A stretch of 64,000 bases of DNA, taken from positions 2,418,001 to 2,482,000 of the forward strand of contig NZ_CP054932.1 of NCBI RefSeq assembly GCF_013364275.1, given 5' to 3'. Both the position numbers and the translations under genes were made by a program. This DNA is from Actinomadura sp. NAK00032. GTDB taxonomy: Bacteria; Actinomycetota; Actinomycetes; Streptosporangiales; Streptosporangiaceae. A model generated the notes under the pieces. That model had not been told where the DNA came from, ran no database searches, and was given only the letters and a program-made list of their open reading frames with translations. Shown one piece after another: positions 52,584-61,206 of the stretch (the first letter of the stretch is position 1; each line of letters begins with the position of its first letter).

Positions 52584-53690
52584 GTGGACTTCAACCTCGA
52601 CGAGACCCAGCAAGAGATCAAGGGCCTCGCCGCCGAGGTGCTCGGGCGTGAATGCACGCGCGAGCGCCTGGAGGAGTTCGAGAAGAGCGGCGCCCCCTTC
52701 GACGACGTGGCGTGGAAGGGGCTCGCCCAGGCGGGGTTGCTCGGGATCGTGCTCCCCGAGGACGCCGGCGGCGCCGGGCTCGGCCCGGTCGAGCTGGCGG
52801 TGATCCTGCGGGAGGTCGGCGTGCACGCCGCCCCCGTCCCGGTGTACGCCTCGCTCGCGCTGGCGGCCGTGCCGGTCACGGAGCACGGGACGGCGGAGCA
52901 GCGCGCCCTGCTGGCCCCGCTGACCGAGGGCGCGGCGGTCCTGACCGGTGCGTACCGCGAGGTCGGCACCGCCGGGGAGGTCGCGGCGACCGCTCGGAAG
53001 GACGGTGACGGCTACGTCCTCGACGGCGTGAAGACGTTCGTCCCGTACGCGCGGGAGGCGGCGCGGATCCTCGTTCCCGCCCGCGTCGAGGGCGCGGGCG
53101 TCGGGGTGTTCCTCGTCGAGCCCGCGGCCGTGACGCTCACCGAGCAGCCGTCGGCGACGACCGAGCCGCTGTACCGGGTGGTGCTGGACGGCACGAGGGT
53201 CGCCGCGGGCGCCCTGCTCGGCGGGACGGCCGACGGCGCCGCCTGGGACACCCTCCGCCGCTCCGCCGTGGCGGGCGCGGTCGCCGTCTCGTCCGGCGTC
53301 ATCGAGGGCGCGCTGGAGCTGACCAAGGAGTACACCAAGACCCGCGAGCAGTTCGACCGGGCGCTCGCGCAGTTCCAGGCCGTCACGATGCAGATCAGCG
53401 ACGTCTACATCGCCAAGCGGGCGCTGGACGTGGCGGTCTGGGCGGGTGTCTGGCGGCTCGCCGAGGGCGCCGCCGACGCCGAGGAGCTGCTGACGATCGC
53501 CGCCTACAACGCGGGCGACCCCGTCATCAAGGCGCTCTACACCTGCCAGCACCTGCACGGCGGCATCGGCCTGGACATCACCTACCCGCTGCACCGCTAC
53601 TTCGCGTGGGGCAAGCACTGCGCGCACCTGCTCGGCGGCGGGGACGACCGGCTCGACGCGCTCGGCGCTCTGATCGCTCAGGAGGCCTGA
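52584..53690 (+). CDS. fadE27: Acyl-CoA dehydrogenase subunit FadE27/ChsE5-like
   Basis: 368 aa acyl-CoA dehydrogenase fold: N-terminal MDFNLDETQQEIKGLAAEVL, and C-terminal EYTKTREQFDRALAQFQAVTMQISDVYI with HLHGGIGLDITYPLHRYF. The FAD-binding middle region is poorly conserved, typical of the beta-type subunit of alpha2-beta2 sterol ACADs. In Mycobacterium FadE26/FadE27 (ChsE4-ChsE5) dehydrogenates the C26-acyl-CoA. GTG 52584 follows the fadD17 stop directly. The partner subunit starts on the base after its stop. Confidence 0.87.
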   Translation: MDFNLDETQQEIKGLAAEVLGRECTRERLEEFEKSGAPFDDVAWKGLAQAGLLGIVLPEDAGGAGLGPVELAVILREVGVHAAPVPVYASLALAAVPVTEHGTAEQRALLAPLTEGAAVLTGAYREVGTAGEVAATARKDGDGYVLDGVKTFVPYAREAARILVPARVEGAGVGVFLVEPAAVTLTEQPSATTEPLYRVVLDGTRVAAGALLGGTADGAAWDTLRRSAVAGAVAVSSGVIEGALELTKEYTKTREQFDRALAQFQAVTMQISDVYIAKRALDVAVWAGVWRLAEGAADAEELLTIAAYNAGDPVIKALYTCQHLHGGIGLDITYPLHRYFAWGKHCAHLLGGGDDRLDALGALIAQEA

Positions 53691-54863
53691 ATGTTCATCG
53701 ACCTGACCGACGAGCAGAAGAAGCTCCGCGCCGAGCTGCGCGAGTACTTCGAGAACTGCCTGACCGCCGGGCAGCGCGCCGCGATCGCGGCGGACCCGTT
53801 CGGCGACGCCTACATGGAGCACTGCCGCCGGCTCGGCCGCGACGGCATGCTCGGCGTCGCGCTGCCGAAGGAGTACGGCGGCCGCGGCTACGGCCCCGTC
53901 GAGCAGACGATCTTCGCCAACGAGATCGCCCGCGCCGAGGTCACCTACCCGCTGATCACGCTGAACTCGGTGGCGCCGACGATCCTGCAGTACGGGTCGG
54001 ACGCGCACAAGGAGTTCTTCATCCCGCGCATCCTCGCGGGGGAGTGCCACTTCGCGATCGGCTACAGCGAGCCGGGCGCCGGCACCGACCTCGCGGCCCT
54101 GCGCACCACGGCGGTGCGGGACGGCGACCACTACGTGGTGAACGGGCAGAAGATCTTCACGTCCGGCGCGCACCACGCCGACTACGTGTGGCTCGCCGCC
54201 CGGACCGACCCGTCCGCGAAGAAGCACAAGGGCATCTCCATGTTCATCGTGGACTGCGCGGATCCGGGCTTCTCCTGGACGCCGATCATCACGATGGACG
54301 GCGCGCACCACACCAACTCGACGTACTTCCAGGACATCCGCGTCCCGGCGGACATGCTGATCGGCGAGGAGAACAAGGGCTGGGACCTCATCGTCAACCA
54401 GCTCAACCACGAGCGGGTCACGCTCGGCCCCGCCGGGAACATCGGGCACACCTACATCCGCTTCGAGCGCTGGGCCCGCGCCACCGCCGGACGGGACGGC
54501 CGGCCGCTCATCGAGGAGCCGTCCGTCCGCCGCGCGCTCGCCCAGGTGTACGCCTACCTGCGCGTCAACGAGATCCTGAACTGGCAGGTCGCCGCGAACC
54601 AGGACCTCGGCTGGCTCGGCGCCGCCGACGCGTCCGCCACCAAGATCTACTCCTCGGAGCGGATGCAGGACGTCGGCCGGATCGTCGGCGACGTCCTCGC
54701 CCGGCACGGCGACCCCGGCGACCCGGAGACGGCGGCCTTCATGGCGGCGGTCGACCGGCTCGCCAAGGGCGCGCTGGTGCTGACGTTCGGCGGCGGCGTC
54801 AACGAGATCCAGCGCGAGCTGATCGCGATGATCGGCCTCGGCCTGCCCCGCGCCCCGCGCTGA
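53691..54863 (+). CDS. fadE26: Acyl-CoA dehydrogenase subunit FadE26/ChsE4-like
   Basis: 390 aa. Substrate/FAD motif FAIGYSEPGAGTDLAALRTTAVRDGDHYVVNGQK in outline (core GYSEPGAGTDLA near 123-134), QLNHERVTLGPA near 238-249, and the end TFGGGVNEIQRELIAMIGLGLPRAPR (TFGGGVNEIQ near 365). Closely parallels mycobacterial FadE26. Acts as the flavin-rich partner of the preceding subunit to introduce the alpha-beta double bond in the sterol side chain. AGGAGG lies just before the ATG, which follows the fadE27 stop without a gap. Last gene of the fadD17 operon; the next gene is convergent, 15 bases on. Confidence 0.9.
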   Translation: MFIDLTDEQKKLRAELREYFENCLTAGQRAAIAADPFGDAYMEHCRRLGRDGMLGVALPKEYGGRGYGPVEQTIFANEIARAEVTYPLITLNSVAPTILQYGSDAHKEFFIPRILAGECHFAIGYSEPGAGTDLAALRTTAVRDGDHYVVNGQKIFTSGAHHADYVWLAARTDPSAKKHKGISMFIVDCADPGFSWTPIITMDGAHHTNSTYFQDIRVPADMLIGEENKGWDLIVNQLNHERVTLGPAGNIGHTYIRFERWARATAGRDGRPLIEEPSVRRALAQVYAYLRVNEILNWQVAANQDLGWLGAADASATKIYSSERMQDVGRIVGDVLARHGDPGDPETAAFMAAVDRLAKGALVLTFGGGVNEIQRELIAMIGLGLPRAPR

Positions 54864-54878
54864 CGGGCCGGCCCGGGG

Positions 54879-56396
54879 TCAGCCGGCCGCGGGGTGCGCG
54901 GGCTTCGGCTCGGCGCCGTGCGCGAACCCGGCCGCCTCGGCGGCGCTGCGCTGCGGCCCCGGCTGGGACTCCAGCCGGGGCAGGGCGCGGCGCAGGTCGT
55001 CCATGAACAGGTCGGCGAGGTCGTGCCCGAACCCGTGGCGCACCACCACCCGCAGGACGGCGAGGTCGGTGCGGTTCGCCGGGAAGGTGTAGGCGGGCAC
55101 GAGCCAGCCCGACTCGCGCAGCGCGGCCGACACGTCGAACACCGTGAACGCGTCGACGCCCTCCCGCACCCGGAACGCGAACACCGGGATGTCGCCGCCG
55201 TCGGTGAGCAGTTCGAACGGGCCGAGCCGGCCGATCCCGGCGGCCAGCCGCGTCGCGACGTCCCGGCACGTCTGCTGGACGCGCCGGTACCCGTCGATGC
55301 CGAGCCGCAGGAAGTTGTAGTACTGGGCGACGACCTGCGCGCCGGGGCGGGAGAAGTTCAGCGCGAACGTCGGCATGTCCCCGCCGAGGTAGTTGACGTG
55401 GAAGACCAGGTCGTCGGGGAGCGCGCTCTCGTCCCGCCACAGCGCCCAGCCGACGCCCGGCATGACCAGGCCGTACTTGTGGCCCGAGGTGTTGATGGAC
55501 GCGACGCGCGGCAGCCGGAAGTCCCATTCCAGGCCGGCGTCGAGGAACGGCGCCACCATCGCGCCGGACGCGCCGTCCACATGGATCGGGACGTCCAGGC
55601 CGGTGCGCCGCTCCAGGTCGTCGAGCGCGGCGGCGATCTCCGCGACCGGCTCGTAGCTCCCGTCGAAGGTGGACCCGAGGACGGCGACGACGCCGATGGT
55701 GTTCTCGTCGCACAGCTCCACCGCCTCGCGCGCGCCGAGGTGGTAGCGGTCGCCCTCCATCGGCACGTACCGGGGCTCGACCTCGAAGTAGTTCGCGAAC
55801 TTCTCCCAGCAGATCTGCACGTTGACGCCCATGACCAGGTTCGGCCGGTCGGCGGGCTGCCCGGCGGCGCGCCGCCGCTCCCGCCAGCGGCGCTTGAGCG
55901 CGAGCCCGCCGAGCATCGCCGCCTCGCTCGACCCCGTGGTCGAGCAGCCCACCGCGCGGTGCGGGTCGGGGGCGTGCCAGAGCCGGGCGAGCATGTGCAC
56001 GCAGCGCATCTCCAGTTCGGCGGTGCGCGGGTACTCGTCCTTGTCGATCATGTTCTTCTCGGCGCACTCGGCCATCAGCCGCAGCGCCTCCGGCTCCGCC
56101 CACGTCGACACGAACGTCGCGAGGTTCAGCCGCGCGTTGCCGTCCAGCATCAGCTCGTCGTGGACGATCTGGTACGCGGTGCCGGGGTCCAGCTCGCCGG
56201 CGGGCAGCGCGTAGCGGGGGATCGTCAGCGGCTCGCGGCTGAAGACGGGGTTGACCCGCAGGTCGTGGTCGCCGCTCGCGGAGGTGTGGGGATGCCTGCG
56301 GGCCCTGTCGTGGTGCTGGGCCGTGTCATGGTGCTGGGCCGTGTCGTGGTGCTGGGCCGTGCCGTGCTCACGGGCCGTGTCGTGCTTGCGGGCCAT
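54879..56396 (-). CDS. gadB: Glutamate decarboxylase with His-rich repeat N-terminus
   Basis: 505 aa PLP enzyme. VGCSTTGSSEAAMLGGLALKRRW near 128-150 in outline (core STTGSSEAAMLGG), HVDGASGAMVAPFL, and the PLP-Schiff-base SINTSGHKYGLVMPG with the Lys near 291; VSTWAEPEA and NMIDKDEYPRTAE are typical of bacterial Gad. Converts glutamate to GABA and CO2 with proton consumption. ATG 56396 has GGAAGGA ahead. The first 35 residues are an extra His/Asp/Ala segment with three copies of HHDTAQ encoded by 18-bp repeats. The C-terminus is extended relative to GadB. No GABA antiporter is adjacent. Confidence 0.92.
   Translation of the reverse strand: MARKHDTAREHGTAQHHDTAQHHDTAQHHDRARRHPHTSASGDHDLRVNPVFSREPLTIPRYALPAGELDPGTAYQIVHDELMLDGNARLNLATFVSTWAEPEALRLMAECAEKNMIDKDEYPRTAELEMRCVHMLARLWHAPDPHRAVGCSTTGSSEAAMLGGLALKRRWRERRRAAGQPADRPNLVMGVNVQICWEKFANYFEVEPRYVPMEGDRYHLGAREAVELCDENTIGVVAVLGSTFDGSYEPVAEIAAALDDLERRTGLDVPIHVDGASGAMVAPFLDAGLEWDFRLPRVASINTSGHKYGLVMPGVGWALWRDESALPDDLVFHVNYLGGDMPTFALNFSRPGAQVVAQYYNFLRLGIDGYRRVQQTCRDVATRLAAGIGRLGPFELLTDGGDIPVFAFRVREGVDAFTVFDVSAALRESGWLVPAYTFPANRTDLAVLRVVVRHGFGHDLADLFMDDLRRALPRLESQPGPQRSAAEAAGFAHGAEPKPAHPAAG
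56303..56356 (-). repeat. Three 18-bp tandem repeats in gadB
   Basis: Units at 56303-56320, 56321-56338 and 56339-56356 (consensus CCGTGTCGTGGTGCTGGG on the plus strand) encode the HHDTAQ copies; degenerate versions continue to about 56390. Typical of replication slippage in a disordered terminus. Confidence 0.75.
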
Positions 56397-56464
56397 GTCG
56401 CCGTCCTTCCGCGCGCACGGGGGCGCGGCGTCCCCCGACTCCCGCATGCGGTACCCCCGGCGGC

Positions 56465-56494
56465 CCGTCCCACACCGGGCCCGCGGCGGGACGG
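56465..56494 (-). terminator. Hairpin between the TetR gene and gadB
   Basis: CCGTCCC (56465-56471) and GGGACGG (56488-56494) with a GC-rich 16-base loop, 28 bases downstream of the minus-strand TetR stop. Suggests that gadB is transcribed separately in the 125-base gap. Confidence 0.5.
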
Positions 56495-56521
56495 CCCGCA
56501 CGGACGGCTCGCCCGTCCCGC

Positions 56522-57208
56522 CTACTCGGCCGGGCGCGGCGGTTCGTTGAGGCCGTTCTCCAGGATGGCGAACGCCTCGTCGACCGCCTCCGCCAGCGAG
56601 CTGAACGTGCCGCCCATGCGGCGGGTGGCGTCGGAGGCGGCCTGGAACGCGCTGTGCGTCGCGGCGGCGACGACGTGCGGGCGCATGTCGGTGGCGGGGT
56701 CGAGCCCCATCCGCCGCGCGACGATCTCGGTGATCAGCGCCTGCTTGCGCTGCGCGTGCTCCAGGCTGCCCGCGAGCAGGGCGGGGCTGTCGCTGACCAT
56801 CGTCAGCATGCACTCGAAGCGGTCGGGGTCGAAGCCGAGCTCGCCGGCCTCGCAGGCGCGGGCGATCTCCACCACGGTGCGGCGCAGCGCCGTCATGATC
56901 GGCTCGTCGGCGGGACGCGCGGCGAGCGCGGCCGTGACGGCCTGGACCTGCTCCTCCTGGAAGGTGAGCGCCACGTCCTCCTTCGAGGCGAAGTAGCGGA
57001 AGAACGTCCGGGCGGAGACGTCCACGGCGTCGGCGATCTCCTCGACGGTGGTGGCGTCGAAGCCCTTCTCGGCGAAGAGGGTGAACGCGGCGTCGATGAG
57101 CGCCTCGCGGGTGCGCTGCTTCTTGCGTTCGCGCCGGCCCGGGGGCTGGGGTCCGGGACCGGGGGCGCCTGTCTCGGCGGCGCCGGTCTCGGGGGCGGTC
57201 GCGGTCAT
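56522..57208 (-). CDS. TetR family transcriptional regulator
   Basis: 228 aa from ATG 57208. After a Pro/Gly-rich start, the HTH is clear: RTREALIDAAFTLFAEKGFDATTVEEIADAVDVSARTFFRYF in outline (core DVSARTFFRYFASKED near 66-81), a TetR subtype with RTFFRYF. The C-terminal domain ends SLAEAVDEAFAILENGL. It is divergent from an MFS exporter across 153 bases containing two palindromes, the classic repressor/efflux arrangement, so it probably controls the exporter in response to its substrate. Confidence 0.88.
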   Translation of the reverse strand: MTATAPETGAAETGAPGPGPQPPGRRERKKQRTREALIDAAFTLFAEKGFDATTVEEIADAVDVSARTFFRYFASKEDVALTFQEEQVQAVTAALAARPADEPIMTALRRTVVEIARACEAGELGFDPDRFECMLTMVSDSPALLAGSLEHAQRKQALITEIVARRMGLDPATDMRPHVVAAATHSAFQAASDATRRMGGTFSSLAEAVDEAFAILENGLNEPPRPAE

Positions 57209-57298
57209 GGGCGAAGTGTAACCAGCGGGTGAACCCGCGCCAAGCGCCAGCCGAAGAATCTTGTCTCGGAGTGACTGATGTCGCATATAGGCGATCGG

Positions 57299-57327
57299 CA
57301 TTTGACGACAAATGTCACGGCATGACA
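57299..57327. promoter_or_regulatory. Two palindromes in the TetR / MFS intergenic region
   Basis: CATTTG-acga-CAAATG (57299-57314) and TGTCA-cggca-TGACA (57313-57327), sharing two bases, about 35-63 bases upstream of the exporter ATG. Likely TetR operator(s). A further A/T-rich TCGCATATAGGCGA lies at 57281-57294. Confidence 0.6.
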
Positions 57328-57361
57328 CTTTGAGGACCTACCCAAGCCGGAGGTCGATTCA

Positions 57362-58981
57362 ATGACTCATTCCCAGAGCGCCGGGACACTCGAACCCGGC
57401 GCCGTCAAAGTCCCGCCGCGCGACCAGCCGCGCGCACGCTCCGCGAGACCGGGGCACGGGCATCCCTGGCTCACGCTCCTCGCCGTCGCGCTCGGCGTGA
57501 TGATGGTCGGGCTGGACGCGACCGTCGTGTCCATCGCCAACCCCGCGATCGCCAAGGACCTCGGCGCGAGCCTGTCCGGGCTGCAGTGGGTGACGAACGC
57601 CTACCTGCTCGCGCTCGCCGTCACGCTGATCCCGGCCGGGAAGATCGCCGACCGGTTCGGGCGCAAGCGGACGTTCCTGGCCGGCGTGGTCGGGTTCGCG
57701 GTGTCCTCGGTGCTGATCGGGCTGTCCGGCGGGCTCGGCATGGTGATCTTCTGGCGCGTCGTGCAGGGCCTGGCCGGCGCGCTGCTGCAGCCCGCCAGCC
57801 TCGCCATCCTGCGCAACACCTTCCCCGCCGAGCGGCTCAACACCGCGATCGGCATCTGGGGCGGCACGCTCGGCGTCTCCATCGCGGGCGGCCCGATCGT
57901 CGCCGGGCTGCTGGTCGAGAACGTCAACTGGGAGTCGGTGTTCTTCCTCAACGCCCCGCTCGGGCTGGTCGCGCTGCTGGTCGGCTTCTGGGTGATCCGC
58001 GAGTCGCGGGACGAGGAGGCCGCCGGCTCGTTCGACCTGCCCGGCGTCGCGCTGCTCACCGGCGCGCTGTTCGCGCTGGTGTGGGGCCTCATCAAGGCCG
58101 GCGAGCACGGGTTCGGGGACGCCGTCCCGCTGGTGTCGTTCGCCGCGTCCGCCGTGCTGTTCGCCGTGTTCGCCTGGAACGAGCTGCGGGCGGAGAACCC
58201 GCTGCTGCCGCTGAGCCTGTTCCGCTCGGTGTCGCTGTCGGCGGCGACCGGGCTGATCGTCCTCGGCTTCTTCGCGATGTTCGGGACGATCTTCTTCCTC
58301 ACCCTCTACCTGCAGCAGGTGCACGGGATGAGCCCGGTGGACGCCGGTGTCCGGCTGCTGCCGATGACCGCCGTGTTCATCGTCGCGTCCCCGATCGCGG
58401 GCGCGCTCACCAGCAGGTTCGGGCCGCGGCTGCCGCTCGTCCTCGGGATGGTGTTCACCGCGGCCGCGATGTTCGGGCTGTCGCGCGTCGGGGTGGACGC
58501 CGCCTACGTGCAGCTCTGGCCGTGGTTCATCCTCATCGGGCTGGCGTTCGGGATGGTCCTCGTCGCCGGGACCGAGGCCATCGTCGGCAACGCCCCCGCC
58601 CACCTCGCGGGCGTCGCGGGCGGGCTCCAGCAGACCGCCTCGCAGGTCGGCGGCGTCCTCGGCACGTCCGTGCTGGGCGTGCTGCTGTCCACCAAGGTCG
58701 GCGACGTGCTGTTCGGCCGGCTCACCGACGCCGGCGTCCCCGCACCGGCCGCGCACCAGCTCGAAGGGGCCGGCGGGCTCGTGTCGCAGGGCGTGGCGCC
58801 CGTCCCGCCCGGCACGCCGGAGGGGGCCGCGGACGCCATCACCACCGGCAGCCACCTGGCGTTCATGGACGGCTTCCAGACGTCGCTGAGCGTCGCCGCC
58901 GCGGTCGCGCTCGTCGCCGCCCTCGCCGCGCTGCTCGTGCGGCGCGGCAGCACCGCGGTCGACGGTGCCGTGGCGGTCTGA
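57362..58981 (+). CDS. MFS drug exporter, DHA2 (EmrB/QacA) family
   Basis: 539 aa, about 14 transmembrane helices starting near residue 38 (LLAVALGVMMVGLDATVVSIA). Motif D1-like LDATVVSIANPAI, motif A GKIADRFGRKR near 94-104, motif C-like GGTLGVSIAGGPIVAGLL near 162-179. These mark proton-driven DHA2 multidrug exporters. The N-terminal 35 residues are hydrophilic and Pro/Arg-rich. ATG 57362 lies directly behind GGAGG. Probably repressed by the divergent TetR; substrate unknown. Confidence 0.92.
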   Translation: MTHSQSAGTLEPGAVKVPPRDQPRARSARPGHGHPWLTLLAVALGVMMVGLDATVVSIANPAIAKDLGASLSGLQWVTNAYLLALAVTLIPAGKIADRFGRKRTFLAGVVGFAVSSVLIGLSGGLGMVIFWRVVQGLAGALLQPASLAILRNTFPAERLNTAIGIWGGTLGVSIAGGPIVAGLLVENVNWESVFFLNAPLGLVALLVGFWVIRESRDEEAAGSFDLPGVALLTGALFALVWGLIKAGEHGFGDAVPLVSFAASAVLFAVFAWNELRAENPLLPLSLFRSVSLSAATGLIVLGFFAMFGTIFFLTLYLQQVHGMSPVDAGVRLLPMTAVFIVASPIAGALTSRFGPRLPLVLGMVFTAAAMFGLSRVGVDAAYVQLWPWFILIGLAFGMVLVAGTEAIVGNAPAHLAGVAGGLQQTASQVGGVLGTSVLGVLLSTKVGDVLFGRLTDAGVPAPAAHQLEGAGGLVSQGVAPVPPGTPEGAADAITTGSHLAFMDGFQTSLSVAAAVALVAALAALLVRRGSTAVDGAVAV

Positions 58982-59007
58982 GCGGCCGGGGTTAGGCTGC
59001 CGGTGTG

Positions 59008-59667
59008 ATGGGCGCGTTCGTGCGGCGGTACCCGATGCCGCTGACGTTCCTCGGGCTGTTCGCGGCGGTGTGGACGGTGCAGGCCCTCGTCCTGCCGCCG
59101 GACGCCCGGCACGCGATGATCGCCTGGGCCAGCACCAACCTGGCGAACCTCGCGGTCAACCCCGTCGGGACGCTGGTCGCGTCGGCGTTCGTCGCCGAGG
59201 GGGCGCAGGGCCCGCTGATGGTCGCGGCGGCGATCGGGCTGTTCCCGCTGACCCGGCGGTTCGGGAACCTGCGGGCCGTGGTGCTCGTCGCCGCCTCGCA
59301 CGTCCTCGGCACGCTCGTCAGCCAGGGCATCGTGCTGGTGCGGCTGGAGGCGGGCCTGCTGTCGGACTCCATCCGCACGATCCCGGACGTCGGCCCGTCC
59401 TATGTGCTGTGCGCGGCGCTCGTCGCGGCGTTCCTGTACGGGCGCGGGCGGGTGCGGCGGCTGCTGGCGCTCGCCGGCTGGGCCGCGCTCACGCCCGCGC
59501 TGCTGGACGGCCTGCTCGGCCTGGAGGTCGCCGCCGTCGGCCACGTGGTGGCGATGCTGGCGGGCGCGCTGATCGGCTGGCTGCTCCTGCTGCTGGAACG
59601 CCGCCGGGCCGGGGTGCCCGCGCCCGCGGACCCGGTGCCGCGGGCCGGGCCCGTGGCCGAGGTCTGA
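59008..59667 (+). CDS. Rhomboid-like integral membrane protein
   Basis: 219 aa with about six hydrophobic helices (LTFLGLFAAVWTVQALVL, LMVAAAIGLFPL, AVVLVAASHVLGTLV, YVLCAALVAAFLYG, LLALAGWAALTPALL, VVAMLAGALIGWLLLLL). PDVGPSYVLCAA and AVGHVVAMLAG correspond to the rhomboid GxSx and late His positions, but the usual GASG is GPSY, so proteolysis is uncertain. A -10-like TAGGCT at 58993-58998 sits 9 bases before the ATG (with GTG one codon earlier at 59005), and there is no Shine-Dalgarno, so translation is probably leaderless. Confidence 0.75.
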   Translation: MGAFVRRYPMPLTFLGLFAAVWTVQALVLPPDARHAMIAWASTNLANLAVNPVGTLVASAFVAEGAQGPLMVAAAIGLFPLTRRFGNLRAVVLVAASHVLGTLVSQGIVLVRLEAGLLSDSIRTIPDVGPSYVLCAALVAAFLYGRGRVRRLLALAGWAALTPALLDGLLGLEVAAVGHVVAMLAGALIGWLLLLLERRRAGVPAPADPVPRAGPVAEV

Positions 59668-59673
59668 CCGCCG

Positions 59674-60942
59674 TCAGCCCTGCCCCGGCTCCGGGGCGGG
59701 ATTCGCGGTGGGGCTCGGGCCGGGCGTCCCGGAGCCGTCGTCCGGCGGGGTCGACGGGGTGTCGGTCGGCGGCGTGGCCGGCGGCGTCGAGCCGTCGTCC
59801 GGCGGGGTCGTCGGGTCGGACGGCGTGGTCGGCGGCGTCGACGGGGGAGTGGTCGGCTCTTCCGGCGGCGTGGACGGCTGCTCGGGCCGCGACGGCGTGT
59901 CCGTCGCCGGCTTCTTCTCCGGGGCCGGCCTCCCCGCCGGGGAGGTGGGCGCGGGCGCCGGCCCGCCGGGGGTGCCGGTCGTGCCGCCCGCCTGCCGTGG
60001 CGGGCCGTCGTAGGCGCTGGTGACCGGGTTCTCGGACGCGGTCGGTGAGCCGCCCTTCGCCCGCTCCGAGCCGGTGAGGCCGGGCAGCGGGTGCCGCGGG
60101 ACGCCGCTCGTGGTGGCGGACGCGGGGTTGGTCTGCCCGTTGCTCGCCGTCGGGACGAGGGAGGTGGCGCCGCTGCCGCCCTTGGCCGCCGGCCAGGAGA
60201 CCAGCAGGCCGATGACGGCGGCGGCCGACGCGGCGACGCCGGCGGCGGCGCCGAAGCCCTTGGAGACGCCGCCGGAGATGCCGCGCTTCGGACGCTCCCC
60301 GCGGTCCTTGCGCTCCGAGCCGATCACCACGAGCGGGCTCGGCGCGGCGACGCTCGGCAGCGGCCGCGTGGCCTCCTCCTCGCAGGCGGCGAGCACCCGG
60401 TCGCGCAGCCAGGCGGGCGCCCGCGCGGGCGCGCGACGGGCCAGCAACTGCGGCAGCCTGCCCTTCTCGAACGCGGAGATGAGGTCGAGCCGCGGCTCGG
60501 TCGTGCCGCGCATCAGGAGGTCGAGGACGGCCCGCTCCAGCCGGGCCCGCGAGGCGCCGAGCAGCTGCACGACGGTGTCGGGCGCGATGCCGAGGACGCG
60601 GGCGATGTCGTGCGGTTCGAGCCATTCGCCCGCCCACAGCAGCAGGACCTCGCGGTGGTCGGCGCGCAGCCCGGCGGCGGCGCGCAGCAGCGGGTCGGGG
60701 TCGGCGAACAGCATCCCGCCCTGGGTGGCGAGCTCGCCGGTGAAGGCGCCGCGGTCGGCGCAGGCCGTCCGGGAGAGCGAGTACAGCCAGAGCACGCGGT
60801 CGCCGCGCGGCGGCTGGTGCACGGCGGCGCTGAAGGTGTCGCCGAGGGCCGCCGCCGCGCGCTGGTCGCCCACCAGCGACCAGCAGTACGCGTACAGGCG
60901 GTCGGCGTGCGCGTCGTAGAGCGAGCCCAGGTCCCCGCGCAT
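59674..60942 (-). CDS. ECF-sigma-like protein fused to a membrane anchor and Pro-rich tail
   Basis: 422 aa from ATG 60942 (GGGAGGG ahead). Residues 1-60 resemble sigma region 2 (LGSLYDAHADRLYAYCWSLVGDQRAAAALGDTFSAAV in outline), and about 95-150 resemble region 4 (LRADHREVLLLWAGEWLEPHDIARVLGIAPDTV in outline). A linker follows, one transmembrane helix at about 238-256 (AGVAASAAAVIGLLVSW) and a long extracytoplasmic Pro/Thr/Ser tail with TPPST/TPPDD repeats. So sigma-type and anti-sigma-like membrane features are on one chain. It may be a membrane-tethered transcription factor or an inactive relative; region 2 is divergent. Confidence 0.72.
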   Translation of the reverse strand: MRGDLGSLYDAHADRLYAYCWSLVGDQRAAAALGDTFSAAVHQPPRGDRVLWLYSLSRTACADRGAFTGELATQGGMLFADPDPLLRAAAGLRADHREVLLLWAGEWLEPHDIARVLGIAPDTVVQLLGASRARLERAVLDLLMRGTTEPRLDLISAFEKGRLPQLLARRAPARAPAWLRDRVLAACEEEATRPLPSVAAPSPLVVIGSERKDRGERPKRGISGGVSKGFGAAAGVAASAAAVIGLLVSWPAAKGGSGATSLVPTASNGQTNPASATTSGVPRHPLPGLTGSERAKGGSPTASENPVTSAYDGPPRQAGGTTGTPGGPAPAPTSPAGRPAPEKKPATDTPSRPEQPSTPPEEPTTPPSTPPTTPSDPTTPPDDGSTPPATPPTDTPSTPPDDGSGTPGPSPTANPAPEPGQG

Positions 60943-61206
60943 GTGCCCTCCCGTTCCCGTCCGGCTGGTCCATTGGACCGACAAATAGCGCATATACCGC
61001 AGATCACCGGGACTCTAGCGCCTCCCGTCCACCGCTGAGAAGTCCGCGATCGGACGGTGCGTCGAAGAGCACCCCAGGTAGCGGGGACGGCTGCGGACGG
61101 TGATGTTCACGGAGATTTAAGGAAGTTCCCGAACATCGGCGGATTCCTGATGCGGTTCAGCAGGGAAGGATTCGAACCCGTTATCGATTTACGTGAGGAG
61201 TCAACG
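60943..61206. promoter_or_regulatory. Divergent region before egtA
   Basis: 264-base gap. It contains an inverted repeat GATGTTC (61102-61108) / GAACATC (61131-61137) around A/T-rich GATTTAAGG, and an in-frame ATG at 61150 that would add 19 residues to EgtA but lacks a ribosome site. GAGGAG at 61196-61201 serves the GTG at 61207. No RNA gene is supported. Confidence 0.4.

Noticed and set aside
50922..54707. 1261-codon open frame antisense to fadD17-fadE27-fadE26
   Set aside because: Composition is Arg/Gly/Val/Asp-rich without any domain motif, and the opposite strand encodes three clear enzymes with ribosome sites.
61165..61185. GGATTCGAACCC, which on the minus strand resembles a tRNA T-loop (GGGTTCGAATCC)
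   Set aside because: The flanking bases do not form a T-stem (only three possible pairs), and no acceptor, D or anticodon arms can be placed on either strand.
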